From positions 18,826,293 through 18,890,292 of the forward strand of contig NC_079514.1 in the NCBI RefSeq assembly GCF_000801105.2: a DNA stretch of 64,000 bases. The letters run 5' to 3'. The notes below the pieces were generated by a model. The model did not search any database. It was not told the origin of the DNA and saw only the letters and a program-made list of their open reading frames with translations. Positions 21,094 to 34,559 of this stretch are shown here, one piece after another; position 1 is the stretch's first letter, and every line of letters begins with the position of its first letter. Both the position numbers and the translations under genes were made by a program. Origin of the DNA: Raphanus sativus (taxonomy: Eukaryota; Streptophyta; Magnoliopsida; Brassicales; Brassicaceae).

Positions 21094-23405
21094 CTAGGGG
21101 TGTGCCCGCCCTACGGGCGGGGTATTGGAGATTTGTTTGTTTTAATTATTGTTATTTAAATTATTTTATTGGAGTGTTATAAAGGGTCATTTTTGATGGG
21201 TGTTAATGTATTTAAAATTGGAATTAGTGAAAAGATTTGAATTTGTTTCATTTGTTAGTCATCTCTTATTCGAAGAGAGAGTGGATCTTGTCTGCCATAT
21301 TTTTTTGCTGAGTTTTTTTCAACTTCTTTTAAACATATATATGTATATGTGCCATGTATATGTATATGTGCACAGTTTAGTCAAAATATCAACTATATAA
21401 GTATGAATTTGGGTTATCAGTTTTATATTACTTATATGAGTTTATATTTATTTTTATTAGTAATGGGATAATGGTTGTTATTTTTTAGTAATATTAGGTT
21501 ATATATTTTTTTTTCAATATAACTGGTGGCTAAATATTTATTTAGAACATTAATCCCCTTTATATGTATATGTGCCATGTATATGTATATGTGCACAGTT
21601 TAGTCAAAATATCAACTATATAAGTATGAATTTGGGTTATCAGTTTTATATTACTTATATGAGTTTATATTTATTTTTATTAGTAATGGGATAATGGTTG
21701 TTATTTTTTAGTAATATTAGGTTATATATATTTTTTTCAATATAACTGGTGGCTAAATATTTATTTAGAACATTAATCCCCTTTCTGAGAATTAAATGGA
21801 TCCAAAGTAGGCCCATTTTTCTGGAAGAAATGTTTTTTAGAGGCTCAAGGTTCTGTATTTCTATGTTTTGCTAATGCTGTGGTTTGACGACAATGGCGAT
21901 GGAGCGGAGAAGAGTTATTTGTAATTGGGAAACTAAGTCAATTATGTCTGAGAATTTTTTCGATCACTGGGTTGCTTGATTAAGTGATCTCTTGATTCTT
22001 CGTAGTCATTGTGTCAAGATTTTGTAGATAAAATAATATTTATTCACGAAAATTATCTTTCTTATCTCCATTGAATACTCAAAAATTTCTGAGCTTTCTC
22101 AGTTGCAGTGTCTCTCGCTTTAGGAGCTTTGTGTAAGTGTAGTCTTACAGATGAGATCCATACCATTAGGACTCCCATTAGGTCCAATACAGATCCGTGT
22201 GACTTTAAGAGACCAATGGGACACATCATCATATCTGTTCTTTGTAAAAAAGACCAAACAAAACTAATCTTTCAGGAGCTACGATATTCAGCTAATCCTT
22301 GCAAAACAATAGTTTAAGCTCATTAAACTTTTCACTATGTCTCACCCAAAACTTAGAGCAATCTCAGAGATCTTTATGAGTCCTTTTAATCTCTATATGT
22401 TTTGAGATCAGCTGCTGCAATCAGATGATTGATTAAACATATATACCTCTCTTAGCTACTCCACAAATCCACCCAAAAAAAAACTTTTATTCTTTGTTCT
22501 TCCTTGTCTAGAACTTGACAAAACACACGATCACATTCTGGCTACAACCAATTCACGTTTCAGAAAACCTACTCAAGACATGTAAAATTAAAAACTCTTT
22601 CTTTTTGGGGATGATCTAAGAAAAAACGCTTACAAAGTCTGAGAACTCAGATCATGGAGAACTCAGATCCCAAAACAAACAAAAACTAAAAAAATAAACA
22701 CAAAGAAAAAATCAAAAAAGAAAATAGATTGATTACTGTAGATCTTGATGGAGCTTCAAGCTCAAGGAGGTTAGGTTGCGAATTTCCGTTGATCTGTAAA
22801 AAAAAGTTTCCGTTGATCCATAAAAAAAATTCGTATCCCAGTGTTGAGTTCATGTTTCATTATAATCGTGACGATGTTATCCCTTCTCCTTCGTCTGTCA
22901 TTGTCATTCACCGTAGCGGTCCCAGCGAACCTTACTCCTAGCTTTGCGCTTGATTGCTCCAGATCTCGTTGCTCTAATTTCATTTCATTGTCGTATTTTG
23001 AGATTACATATTTTGATTACGTAATTAAATAGATGAGAGAACTGAAAAGGAAGAGCAGATCACACCTGGCATCATTGTATCATCAAACCTCTACACGCGC
23101 GCATGAATAGTGTATCACACAGTCCAATCGAATGCATTAATGGCGAACTCCATTAATGGTGATAGTTCCGTCTCGCGAAGAACCATAGAAGACGATACGA
23201 AGCCAGATCGACGAAGATGAAACTTAGGTATCACAATTCAAAACGCGGTGTTTAACACAATAGGTCTATCATTAAACCTGTCACGCGCCCAAAAAAGGTG
23301 AATCACACGGACCAATAGGGTGTCGACAGGTGTCGTCAAACCCCACTCCCAAAAAGGTGTCGTGGACGCAGGAGAAGACAGAATAGTCAACTTTATATAT
23401 ATAGA
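21094..23405 (-). mobile_element. Non-autonomous Helitron (minus strand)
   Basis: On the minus strand the 5' end is A|TCTATATATATAAAG at 23405. The 3' end carries a GC hairpin with a 7-bp stem and 3-nt loop (21105-21121), then CTAG at 21097-21094 followed by T. Length is 2.3 kb. Short frames inside match nothing known and no Rep/helicase is present. Unplaced sequence within it could be captured host DNA. Confidence 0.75.
21338..21783. repeat. 223-bp tandem duplication inside the Helitron
   Basis: Copies at 21338-21560 and 21561-21783 are head-to-tail and nearly identical; the visible difference is in the T-run near GGTTATATA. It has the look of a recent duplication. Confidence 0.9.
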
Positions 23406-24019
23406 TATTAGAAACATTTACAATGCAGGTCACTTTTCAAGTTTATTATTACACTCTCAGTCACTTTGTTATACAGACACACTTTCCTCAACAACTTGTG
23501 TTGTCTTCTAACTAAACCCTTCCCCTTTTCGTTATACACCAACTATAAAGTTTCTTCCCAATGTTATTTTTGGCGGGGTTTCACCTCAACCATCCATTTA
23601 TTGTGTTTTTCAAAGGCTGAGATTTAACTATGCAGATCTGTAAAAGATACTTATCTCTACCTCTTAATCTTCACCGTTAGATTAACCTCTTTTTTTCCGA
23701 CGGTTCAGATTAAATCTCACATTTCACCATTAACTTTCTAACTTTCACCTCTATCCTAAATCGTTTTTTACTATTTCACTACATCATTAAGAAATCAAGA
23801 TTATCCCATTATCCCAAAATAAAATCTCGTAATAGGATCTTATATAACCAATGGTTTGTGTGTTAAGCCTGTTTCACCAAATCATGTTGTTTTCTGTAAT
23901 TTATAGTTTCTAATCTTCCGGGTTTGCCAAAAAAAAAATAATTTCTAATCTTCCTTGCTGACTCTATTTTTTTTTCCTTCTGTTGATGAAATATAATGGA
24001 TTATCGCAAACACGTAATG

Positions 24020-24316
24020 TTCTTGTACACATATATGTTTATATTTTGTTGTACACATGACACTATCGTATTAGTGTACACATGTACGATAGTACGATAG
24101 ATGAAAAAGTGTACACAAACAATAAATCCCAAACTGTTTTCCAACTTTATGAATTTTGGATGTCCAGATAAAATGTAAGCTGGCATAAATATAGTGTACA
24201 CAGTAATTTCATATAATTTAGTATGCATGAAGACAACAAACATAGTATCCATGTGTACAACTGAAATATGGCGTACACATATACACAAACAAATATAATT
24301 ATAAACGTGTACACAC
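24020..24316. repeat. Cluster of GTGTACA motifs in the MULE
   Basis: About eight copies of TGTACA/GTGTACAC occur within 300 bp (near 24023, 24049, 24073, 24108, 24194, 24252, 24271, 24306). A second cluster lies at 25044-25122 close to the coding remnants. The motif is palindromic (GTGTACAC). Confidence 0.7.
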
Positions 24317-25083
24317 TACAATTTCACTATGTAACTCTTAGTAGATGATTTTCATACTAAACACATCAAAATCCCTCCAAAATATGATCATACATAGATC
24401 TAACTGATCTCCACCTAGGCATGTTAAGATCAACACTAACCATCTACACAAGGTTATTAATCATCATAACCCTCCTCACGGCATGATAGCTCTGTCTTGA
24501 GCATTTTTTGGGAGAACTTGCAAGTAATGATATGGGATCACTCGTTTCACAAAAAAAAGAAGATATGGGATCACTCACAAAGTATGTTCAGTATTTAGGT
24601 TGTTAGACTTTTTGAATTTTTTTTCAGTTGTGTTGCGAATTCATACTTTAGTGTTCCTGCTCTGAAAATATTTTTTGCATTACTTCTTACACACGTCATC
24701 CAAAGTTCAGACAAAACCAGACGGTTATCATAGCTAGTGACTACTTTAAGAGCAAAACAAAACCAATCTTAAAATACTCAATACTCCCTACATCTTTTAG
24801 CACCAATTCAAATCCATGAGTGAAAGAGCAAAGCCACTTGATTATTGTTAGCTTCCCAAACCCAACTCGGCTACAATGTGTGAACCTAAGAAAATAAGTC
24901 TAGCTTCACCTTCATCCAAAACAGCACAAACTTCATCATGGAAGTACTCGGTGAATTTATGGGTGATAGCTTCTCTGATCTTCTGACTCTTCTCTTATCT
25001 AAAATGCATCTTGAAGTACTCTTTCAACCTCATTAGTTGTCCACGTGTACAACTTTGTTTGTTGTACACAAGTTCATGCTTTT

Positions 25084-26058
25084 TTAAAAATTGTACATAC
25101 TCACACGTTTGTACACATGTACACCACTAACTTTAGGTTCATGTTCAGCATCTAGCACCTCAGTCATCGGTAACCTAAAAAGCTGACCAGAGCATGAACC
25201 CAACAGCATCTCCATCTCTTCGGTGCCTTCTAGAACATCCCTCACTAGCAGGAGGTACTCCAGCGACGAATAACAATTATTCCTCTTGCTTGGGAACCTC
25301 CGTCGCAAACAAACGCGTCGGTAACCTCTCATTCTCCACTTCCGCCGCCGTTAGCAAAACCTCTATCACACGACTAAACAATTATGAAGTTCAAATGCAC
25401 GCTTTGGTGCAAACAATTAAACCAGCCAAATTGGGAAATCAAAAACTCACCGTCGACTTTCTCTTTTTTTGCTCGTTGACTCTCTTTAGGGGCTGTCCTC
25501 CAAAGACAGGCCACAACTCATACCGCTTTTTAGTCACAAGCTGCCTAGTAAGCATCCCATGAACTATCTTCCCCGAAAAAGCACACCGACGAACTGGTAA
25601 CCTAAATAGATGTCCAAAGCACGACGCCAAAAGTTGCTCAAACTCATCCGTTCCTTCCAGGGCATCCTTCACCAACAAGAGGTAATCAAGCGTTGAGTTG
25701 CAATTTAGCCTTTTACTAGGAAACCGGTCTGGGGCAAACAAACGAGGCGGCAGCCTCTTATCAACTAAATCCTCTTCCGTTTGCTCAGTCTCTGCGATCA
25801 AACCAAAAGCAAGTATCTATCAATGCCGCCAATTAATAACGAAGATGCAGTGGAAGTCTAGAAACGCTAAAATCAAGAAAAAGACCCTCAAAACACCATA
25901 GAAACTGATGAATCAAGCCACAACCGCACTAAATCAGAGACATGTCAAATCAGAGACAAACGGAGAAATGGTCCCGAAACAAAACCCTAAACGACATCCA
26001 GAAACGGATCTCTACCTTTGTCTTTCCCCTTCAGGGCTCGCTTCTCACTCGAAGACAT
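25084..26058 (-). pseudogene. DUF1985-domain gene remnant (Ulp1-type MULE cargo), tandemly duplicated
   Basis: Reading the minus strand: a short first exon-like piece (26058-25987, MSSSEKRALKGKDKGRDPF), then 25801-25439 with the DUF1985 signature (PPRLFAPDRFPSKR, YLLLVKDALEGTDEFEQLL, RQLVTKKRYELWPVFGG), then 25332-25084 with a second diverged copy of the domain start (RFPSKRNNCYSSLEYLLLV). In plant genomes this domain usually precedes a C-terminal Ulp1 cysteine protease, which is absent here. The pieces are in separated frames and the second domain copy stops early, so no functional product is expected. Confidence 0.7.
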
Positions 26059-26435
26059 CTTCGACTTCTTCATCACACTCCTTCGATCTCTTCTATACTC
26101 GATCTCTTCTCTGTCGGAAACTCTTCTTTATCGCCTCCAACGGAACAGTTTTTTTTTTTTAACCTTTCTCGATGAAAAGAAGAAGATAATGTTAAAAAAA
26201 AAAGAAACTCCCTCGGTAAAAGCAACCGTCACTTACCCACGATTTGAAATTCAAAATACAAAATCAGCCCAAACCAATAGTTACAAGGCTAATTACACAA
26301 ATAACCCTATTTAGTTGAGGAATCAAGGGGCAAAAGTGTAGTCAACCACAAAAAAGTGTTGCAGTAGCAACTTGTGACTATGAGTGTAATAAAAACACTT
26401 AAAGTGACTATAAGTGTTAAAAACTCTAGATATTA

Positions 26436-26837
26436 ATCAGAGGATAATATTGTTTAATCTACCCCCACTGTACAGTATTTACTAAAACTGAACTAAAAAA
26501 CCAAAAAAATTCCGACAGACAAGTATTCCCTTCTTTATAAGAAAAAAAAACAATATTCTTTCTAGAGGAACGGAACACACAGAAAAAGGCGATGACAAAT
26601 ATGTCACAGATCGTCTTCATTTCCTCTCGCCTCTCCTTCTAATCCAACCAGATTTCGATTTTGTTTCTCAATTCCCGACCCACTTCCATCTAACATCTCT
26701 TCCGGATTGTTCGATTTCTAATCGGATTGATTGATTGATTCGATTTCACGATCTTCACGCGGAATTGGGTTATGATGTTCTTCTGTTTATGTGCAATAAT
26801 GAATCTCTGAAGGGTTCTTCGATCCTAAATTGAGAAG
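26436..26837 (+). promoter_or_regulatory. Short promoter and 5' UTR of the casein kinase gene
   Basis: Only about 400 bp separate the MULE from the kinase ATG. The last 200 bp are C/T-rich (TTCCTCTCGCCTCTCC and similar), as in many plant 5' UTRs. No clear TATA box. Any more distal control elements would have to lie in or beyond transposon DNA. Confidence 0.5.
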
Positions 26838-29358
<2,521 letters not shown>

Positions 29359-29783
29359 AAGTAAAACGAGAGAAAGAGAGTCCTTGAATACCGCCCCCAA
29401 ACCAAAGTTTCCTACAGAGAATATTTTGGTAAGGAAAATTCCATCATATACCTTACTTGAAAAGATCTTTACAGGTATTTTCTTCTTGCATAGATCTTTC
29501 TCCCACCACCACTGATGGTTTGTATATGTAAAATCTCGGTCATGTGTTGGAAAATGTACAAAATTTCCATTGTAAAAGAGGTGAACTTGTATTCTTATAT
29601 ACCATTACTCCGAATCAATCTGTGTAATAAACTTTAAGAATAAAGTTGGCCTTTGGTCTCTCCTATTAGTAATACCAAAGAGGCAGCAATCGTATTTTGG
29701 GGACAATGAGAGCTTTGTGTAGTTTTTTTTTGATGGCTACATAAAAGGATACAAATGCATAATTAGTCAGAATATTTTTAGTA

Positions 29784-30030
29784 CTTCCTCTGTATTATTT
29801 TAAATGGTGTTTAAGGATTTTAATATTGTTTCATAATAAATAATGTTTTCATAATTCTAGATAAAATTTAATATCTTTTGAAATTTTTGATTAATTACAA
29901 AATATTGCATCTTTTTCTTATTGGTTAAATTAGTTGTATTTTATACTACCAAAATAAATTGCATAAAATTTGTATTTTTTTAATCTTTGTGCAAAAACCA
30001 TAAACACATTTTAAAATGATACAGAAGGAG
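29784..30030. mobile_element. Stowaway-like MITE
   Basis: CTTCCTCTGTATTATTTTAAA at the left is mirrored by TTTTAAAATGATACAGAAGGAG at the right, the common crucifer CTCCNTCTGTATCATTTTAAA type of terminus. The interior is AT-rich. The expected TA duplication is not clear. It lies downstream of the kinase gene. The flanks 29359-29783 are 3' UTR and AT-rich sequence. Confidence 0.5.
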
Positions 30031-30104
30031 TTTTATTTTATTATAAATTATTACAATAAACTTACAATAGAAAACAGAAAATTTTATCTATCTTTATGTT
30101 GAGC

Positions 30105-32175
30105 AGCTAAGTTTGTAGAGAGAAGCAGACATTATGTTTTCATCGGATATAATACGGTAAAAAGGCATGGAGATTGTTTGATGTCTGAATCTAAATTTCC
30201 ATTTGATAATTTATTATTGGGTCAAGAGATTAAAGATAACATACAATCTTTGTGGGATCCAATTTATGATGTATTTATCAGAGAATATGGATTGATACAG
30301 TGGATCAAATCAAACAAATCAGAGTTATGGGTCTTTGATTGGTTTATGTGGGCATCATCCTTTTCAATAAAGTCTCGTCGTCTCAAGACAATGCAACTAT
30401 TTCAAATCAGCAACCATACGAGACTGGATCTGTCATCAATCAAGAATCACAGTTGGGAAGAGATCATCGAAGTAAGAAACTTTGGTTACTCTGCGTTATT
30501 ATGTGGTAATCCGGCTAAAGTCAAATAACCTGATGTCACTACAAAAAGTATATTCTTCAATATCTAAGCAAGATGACTACCATTAATTCTTATAGACTAC
30601 ACGACGGCGATTCTGACACAAAGGAACCAAAATCTTTCAAATCTGGCAATCATATATGATAAATTTTTGGAACATAATTTCACTTGGACTGTCGAGGATT
30701 TTACCTCCAAGAAATAAAGCAATAGGGAGTTTGTGGGTTTTCAAGATAAAACTCAAATCGGATGAAAGTGGTGAAAGTTTCAAGTCACGGTTGGTGGCCT
30801 TGGGACACAAAGATATTGCTGGTGAAGACTATAACAAAATATATGTTCTGGTTGCAAAAATAGTAACTTTTCTATGTTTTTTGACGTTGCTGCAGCTAAA
30901 CGTGGTTGGGTCTTGCGTTACATGGATGTAAACAACGCATTCTTACATGGAGATTATATATAGGTTACAACTTAGATTTTAAATCTAACAACCACCAAGA
31001 TGATGGCTTGCTAAAGAACAAAACTTGGGTTCACCCCCTGTGGTGAACTCTCAAATTCACCTCAATTGTTAGCACCAATCAAAATGCCATGTAAGATTAA
31101 TAAAAAAGGAAATAAAATTTAAAAAAAAAGAAAGAAATAAAAAGACGTAGACTAATTTTTTTTAACGCCATCCATGGCTTCTTCTTCATCACCTATACAA
31201 AATATTGAAAGCTTCTTCATCATCCATACACAATATTGAAAGCTTTGTTTGTCAAATTGGTAAACCCAAAACACTAAACCCTAAATCTTTTGGTAAATCC
31301 TAAAAACTAAACCCTAAACTTTTGGGTAAACCCTACACCCTCGGGTAAACTCTAAACCTTTGGAATATCTCTTTACCCAAGGGTTTAGGGTTTACCCAAG
31401 GGTTTAGGATTTACCAAAGGGTTTAGGGTTTAGTATTTTGGGTTTAGAGTTTAGTGTTTTGGGTTTAGATTTAAGATATAAGGGCACATGATTGTAGACA
31501 CCAATTTGACAAATAAAACTTTCAATATTCTGTGTGGATTATAAAGAAGCTTTTAAATTATGTGTTGGTGATGAAAAAAAAACCATAGATGGCGTTACAA
31601 AAATTAGTCGACGTATTTTTCACTTCTTTTCTTTTTTTTTCTTTTTAATTTTGTTTCCTTTTTTTACTAATCCTACATGGCACTTTGATTAGTGCTAACA
31701 ATTGAGGTGAATTTAAGAGTTCGCCATAGGAGGTGAACCCAAGTCTTGTCATTTGCTAAATTGTTCATAACATTGAAAGACTATAGATTCAAGCAATCAT
31801 ATCAAACTATTTTTTTTTTTCACTTTGGAGAAAGATGAGGTGAAATTGCATATATTGATTTACGTCGATGATTTGATTATAATGGAAATAGTGTTAAGGT
31901 GGCACATAAACTTAAGGATTATATACTAACTTTTTATATGAAAGATTTGAATCCTCTAAAATATTTTCTGAGATTGAAATAACTAAGAATGCCACATGGA
32001 TTTATCTTTCCCATGAGAAAACATGCTTTTGGATGTAATTAATGAAGTTGATCTTATGGCAGCCAATTACCAGCAAGTTTCCCACTTGAGCAACATCATA
32101 ATCTTGCTTGTTCTGAATATTCATGCATGACTGATTCAAAACCTTACAAGGATTTAGTAGCATCCTCTCTGATCT
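30105..32175 (+). pseudogene. Degenerate Copia polyprotein (integrase end to reverse transcriptase), split by a MITE
   Basis: Copia pol signatures appear in order but in shifting frames: the integrase C-terminal segment near 30107 (KFVERSRHYVFIGY, then KFPFD), the linker before reverse transcriptase near 30385-30530, RT start at 30695-30960 (FKSRLVALGHKDIAGEDYNK, MDVNNAFLHGD), and beyond the MITE the active site LIYVDDLII near 31850 and DLNPLKYFL near 31950. Many stops and frameshifts are visible. No LTRs were found, so this is an internal fragment of an old insertion. Confidence 0.85.
31016..31751. mobile_element. Mutator-type foldback MITE with telomere-like repeats
   Basis: A 736-bp element is flanked by 9-bp duplications with one mismatch (CTTGCTAAA at 31007-31015, TTTGCTAAA at 31752-31760). 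Inverted repeats extend over nearly the whole element, starting AACTTGGGTTCACC. CCCTAAA occurs at 31279-31285 and 31312-31318, and TTTAGGG at 31384-31390 and 31422-31428, among degenerate variants, so the two arms mirror each other. It splits the Copia remnant. No protein is encoded. Confidence 0.8.
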
Positions 32176-32179
32176 GGTT

Positions 32180-32947
32180 TAGGTCAAAGTTAACTTGATT
32201 AGGCGTACAACAATCAAACAAAAACATGCACAGCCAACCAGTTAACTTAAACCAAATCAAAGATGTCACAGACATATGTACCTAAGCATCTAACTGAGAT
32301 TTGTATTTCGTATTTTATAAAATGACCAAAACGTTTAACGTGTATTTATTTTCTCACTTTAGTGTTTATTATTACAAGCATGAAGCATGAACACAACTCA
32401 CAAAGCAGGCATTATATTAATTCAAACGAGGACAATGACATTAACATAACAACAACAATAATATAAACCACTGGACGCAGATTTCCGTTTTTGTTTTGAC
32501 AACTCTATATTCGCTTTTTGTTTTGTTTATTAGTCTATGCTTGTAATTTCTTCTAAGTATTATGTTAACACACACAGATACTGTCCGAAAGGTTTTGCTC
32601 CTAAGTGAACACAGTAGTTAATTAGTACAAGTATATAAATAGTTAAGTCAAAGTAACTCAAGTTTAATAATGCACTAATCATATCTTAAGAACAATAATT
32701 GATGTTAAGTTTGACGACCACATAATGATGACACGAGACAGAAGCCTCCCCACGCGCCCTTAAAAGTTAAAAAAAGATCTTATCGCTTCGTTTGAAAAAC
32801 TGTGATAACTTAATCCACGCGCTACATAAAGCACGTGGTCTGCAACCTCATCTCGGGGCCGAGTCAAAGAAATCTAAGAGGGATTCTCTGATCCGATTCC
32901 GGCGAGAGAGAAAGAGAGAGAGAAGGGACTGGTTCAGTTCTCCGATA
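32180..32947 (+). promoter_or_regulatory. Promoter and 5' UTR of the bZIP gene
   Basis: No gene is present. A TATA-like TATAAAT is at 32634-32640 and a G-box/ABRE core CACGTG at 32832-32837. The G-box is close to the start codon and could serve ABA-type bZIP factors, including autoregulation; this is an inference from the motif. Confidence 0.45.
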
Positions 32948-33772
32948 ATGGCGTCGTTTAAGGTGATGCATTCTTCATCTTCTTCTACAAACTCGGATCC
33001 ATCTCGTCGCATCCCTTCTTCTTCATCTTTAAGACCTCAACAGTTGAGGCGAGATCCCAGGATTCTCGGCGGTTACAGTCCCGGTACGATGACCGTTGAA
33101 GGGATTCTACACGAGACCTTCGCATCGGATCCGCCAGCCACGGAGTCCTCGTCGCTCCTGATGGATGCTGCTGCTCCGACGCCGATGGAGGATGTCGTCG
33201 TCGGAGGAGGAGGAGGGACGGAGACGCGTGTGGACGAGGTGTGGAGAGGGATGAAGGAAGAAGAGGAGACGCAGCAGCATGAGGAGATGATGACGTTAGA
33301 GGATTTCTTAGCGAAAGCGACTGGTGGTGGTGAAGACGGAGAGTCCGATGACGTGGATGTGAAGAGTTACGGATTCGATCATCACAATCCGTTTCAGATG
33401 ATTGATAAAGTGGAAGGATCGATCGTCGCGTTTGGGAACGGTGTGGATGTCTACGGAGGAGGAGGAGGAGCGAGAGGGAAGAGAGCGAGAGTGATGATGG
33501 AGCCGTTGGATAAAGCAGCTGCTCAGAGACAGAGAAGGATGATCAAGAACCGTGAGTCTGCTGCTAGGTCTAGAGAGAGGAAACAGGCTTATCAAGTTGA
33601 GTTGGAGACTTTAGCTGCCAAGCTTGAGCAAGAGAATGTGAAGCTTTCCTTGGAGATTGAGGACAAGAGGAAAGAGAGATACCAGAAGCTGATGGAGTTT
33701 GTAATCCCTGTCGTTGACAAACCTAACCACCAACCTCGCTTCTTACGCAGGATTCGGTCTTTGGAGTGGTAA
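32948..33772 (+). CDS. bZIP13: Group A bZIP transcription factor (GBF4/bZIP13-like)
   Basis: A single-exon gene encodes 274 residues. The start is the ATG at 32948 (MASFKVMHSSSSS), which matches the family; the frame is open further upstream but has no ATG there. Features in order: Ser-rich N-terminus; SPGTMTVEGILHETFASDP; a conserved EEMMTLEDFLAKA box typical of group A (ABI5/ABF-related) factors; poly-Gly runs; then the basic region with N-x7-R (MIKNRESAARSRERKQAYQ) followed by a short leucine zipper (LETLAAKLEQENVKL), and the end RFLRRIRSLEW. Group A proteins bind ACGT-core ABREs in the nucleus in ABA and stress responses. Closest recalled match is At5g44080 (bZIP13), with GBF4 as its paralogue; gene order favours bZIP13. 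Confidence 0.85.
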   Translation: MASFKVMHSSSSSTNSDPSRRIPSSSSLRPQQLRRDPRILGGYSPGTMTVEGILHETFASDPPATESSSLLMDAAAPTPMEDVVVGGGGGTETRVDEVWRGMKEEEETQQHEEMMTLEDFLAKATGGGEDGESDDVDVKSYGFDHHNPFQMIDKVEGSIVAFGNGVDVYGGGGGARGKRARVMMEPLDKAAAQRQRRMIKNRESAARSRERKQAYQVELETLAAKLEQENVKLSLEIEDKRKERYQKLMEFVIPVVDKPNHQPRFLRRIRSLEW

Positions 33773-34089
33773 GGATGGTCTACAATAATTATTAAAACAA
33801 AAAAAAAAGAGACTTTGGAAGGTTTCTTTAGGATTTTGTATGGTTGCTTTTGATATGTAACTAAGATCTATGTGTATCAGCGTGGATTCGCAATCTGGAG
33901 TAGAGAGTAGAGTGTGTGATGAATATGGTTAATAACTTTACTATATTATTATATTTATATAGATTGCATATGTTATGTAGTTTACTACTTGTGGTTTTGA
34001 TGAGACAATGATCTGGGTATGAGCACAATCTCTGTCTCTGTATGTTGTGATGATGATGATGATGATGATAGATACTGGAAATTTGGTAA
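33773..34089. other. bZIP 3' region with a TGA microsatellite
   Basis: This is the presumed 3' UTR and downstream DNA. A (TGA)n tract of about seven units lies at 34048-34069. No gene. Confidence 0.5.
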
Positions 34090-34545
34090 CTTACACCTCT
34101 TCGTGATCCCTAGTCGAGAAGATACTAACGGAAACGAGCTTCATCATTTTGTGATGAAGAGCTTGGTCTTTTATCCCAAACCATCAGCAGCGCGGTGAGA
34201 ACATGGTCTTTTATCTACTGGGATTCAACGAAGACAATCTGGCATAAGGTTCATTTAAGTTTGAGAAACTGGGATTCAAATGGTGAAGAAGGGAGAAACT
34301 TTAGATTCGGGTAGCTGAATCAAAAGGCAGGTGCAGCGAAATCCTCTTCCTCTTTGTTCTCTTGGCATCTTTTTAGCAGCTGAAGTTGGCGTCGAAGATG
34401 CAATACCTGTAGTGTAACATCAAAAACAGTCATTTGCTTCAAGACGTAAAATTCTCATGTTCAACTTAGGTTTAGTTTATTGTTTAAAAAAAGATCTGAA
34501 CCCTTTTCCACTGAAGAGAGAACCGTGACTCCCCAAAATATACTG
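34090..34545 (-). pseudogene. Duplicated 3' fragment of PCS1, with an intact last exon
   Basis: 34258-34545 copies the PCS1 last exon and its flanks at 36729-37000. The exon copy (34320-34406) is 87 nt, exactly as in the real gene, with an acceptor AG, an open frame ([20 protein letters not shown]...) and the same TGA stop. Just before it, 34098-34185 loosely resembles PCS1 exon 8 (GAGCTTCATCATTT...GAGCTTGGTCTTT). It has the same strand as PCS1 and lies downstream of it, so it is either dead debris or an alternative terminal exon. Confidence 0.7.
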
Positions 34546-34559
34546 TAATTGGTAATTGT

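Larger units (their letters stand above)
23411..26426 (-). mobile_element. Mutator-like element (MULE) with DUF1985 remnants
   Basis: A perfect 9-bp target duplication TAGATATTA flanks it at 23402-23410 and 26427-26435, the size typical of MULEs. The ends are imperfect inverted repeats of roughly 60-100 bp; both contain GTCACTTT, then TTATTACACTC, then AGTCAC. The cargo, on the minus strand, is a decayed DUF1985 gene of the kind linked to Ulp1-protease MULEs. No transposase was recognised, so the copy appears non-autonomous. It ends about 400 bp upstream of the kinase start codon. Confidence 0.8.

Noticed and set aside
22108..22317. Captured gene fragment inside the second Helitron
   Set aside because: The 69-codon frame resembles no protein I can name, so capture cannot be claimed.
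23411..26426. CRISPR-like or bacterial repeat array (GTGTACA repeats)
   Set aside because: Spacing is irregular, the motif is too short, and the DNA is clearly plant nuclear.
31270..31460. Interstitial telomere from a chromosome fusion
   Set aside because: The repeats are few, degenerate and inverted, and lie inside a MITE with target duplications.
32792..32947. N-terminal extension of the bZIP protein
   Set aside because: The upstream frame opens with TTG, not ATG. Family similarity begins at the ATG at 32948.
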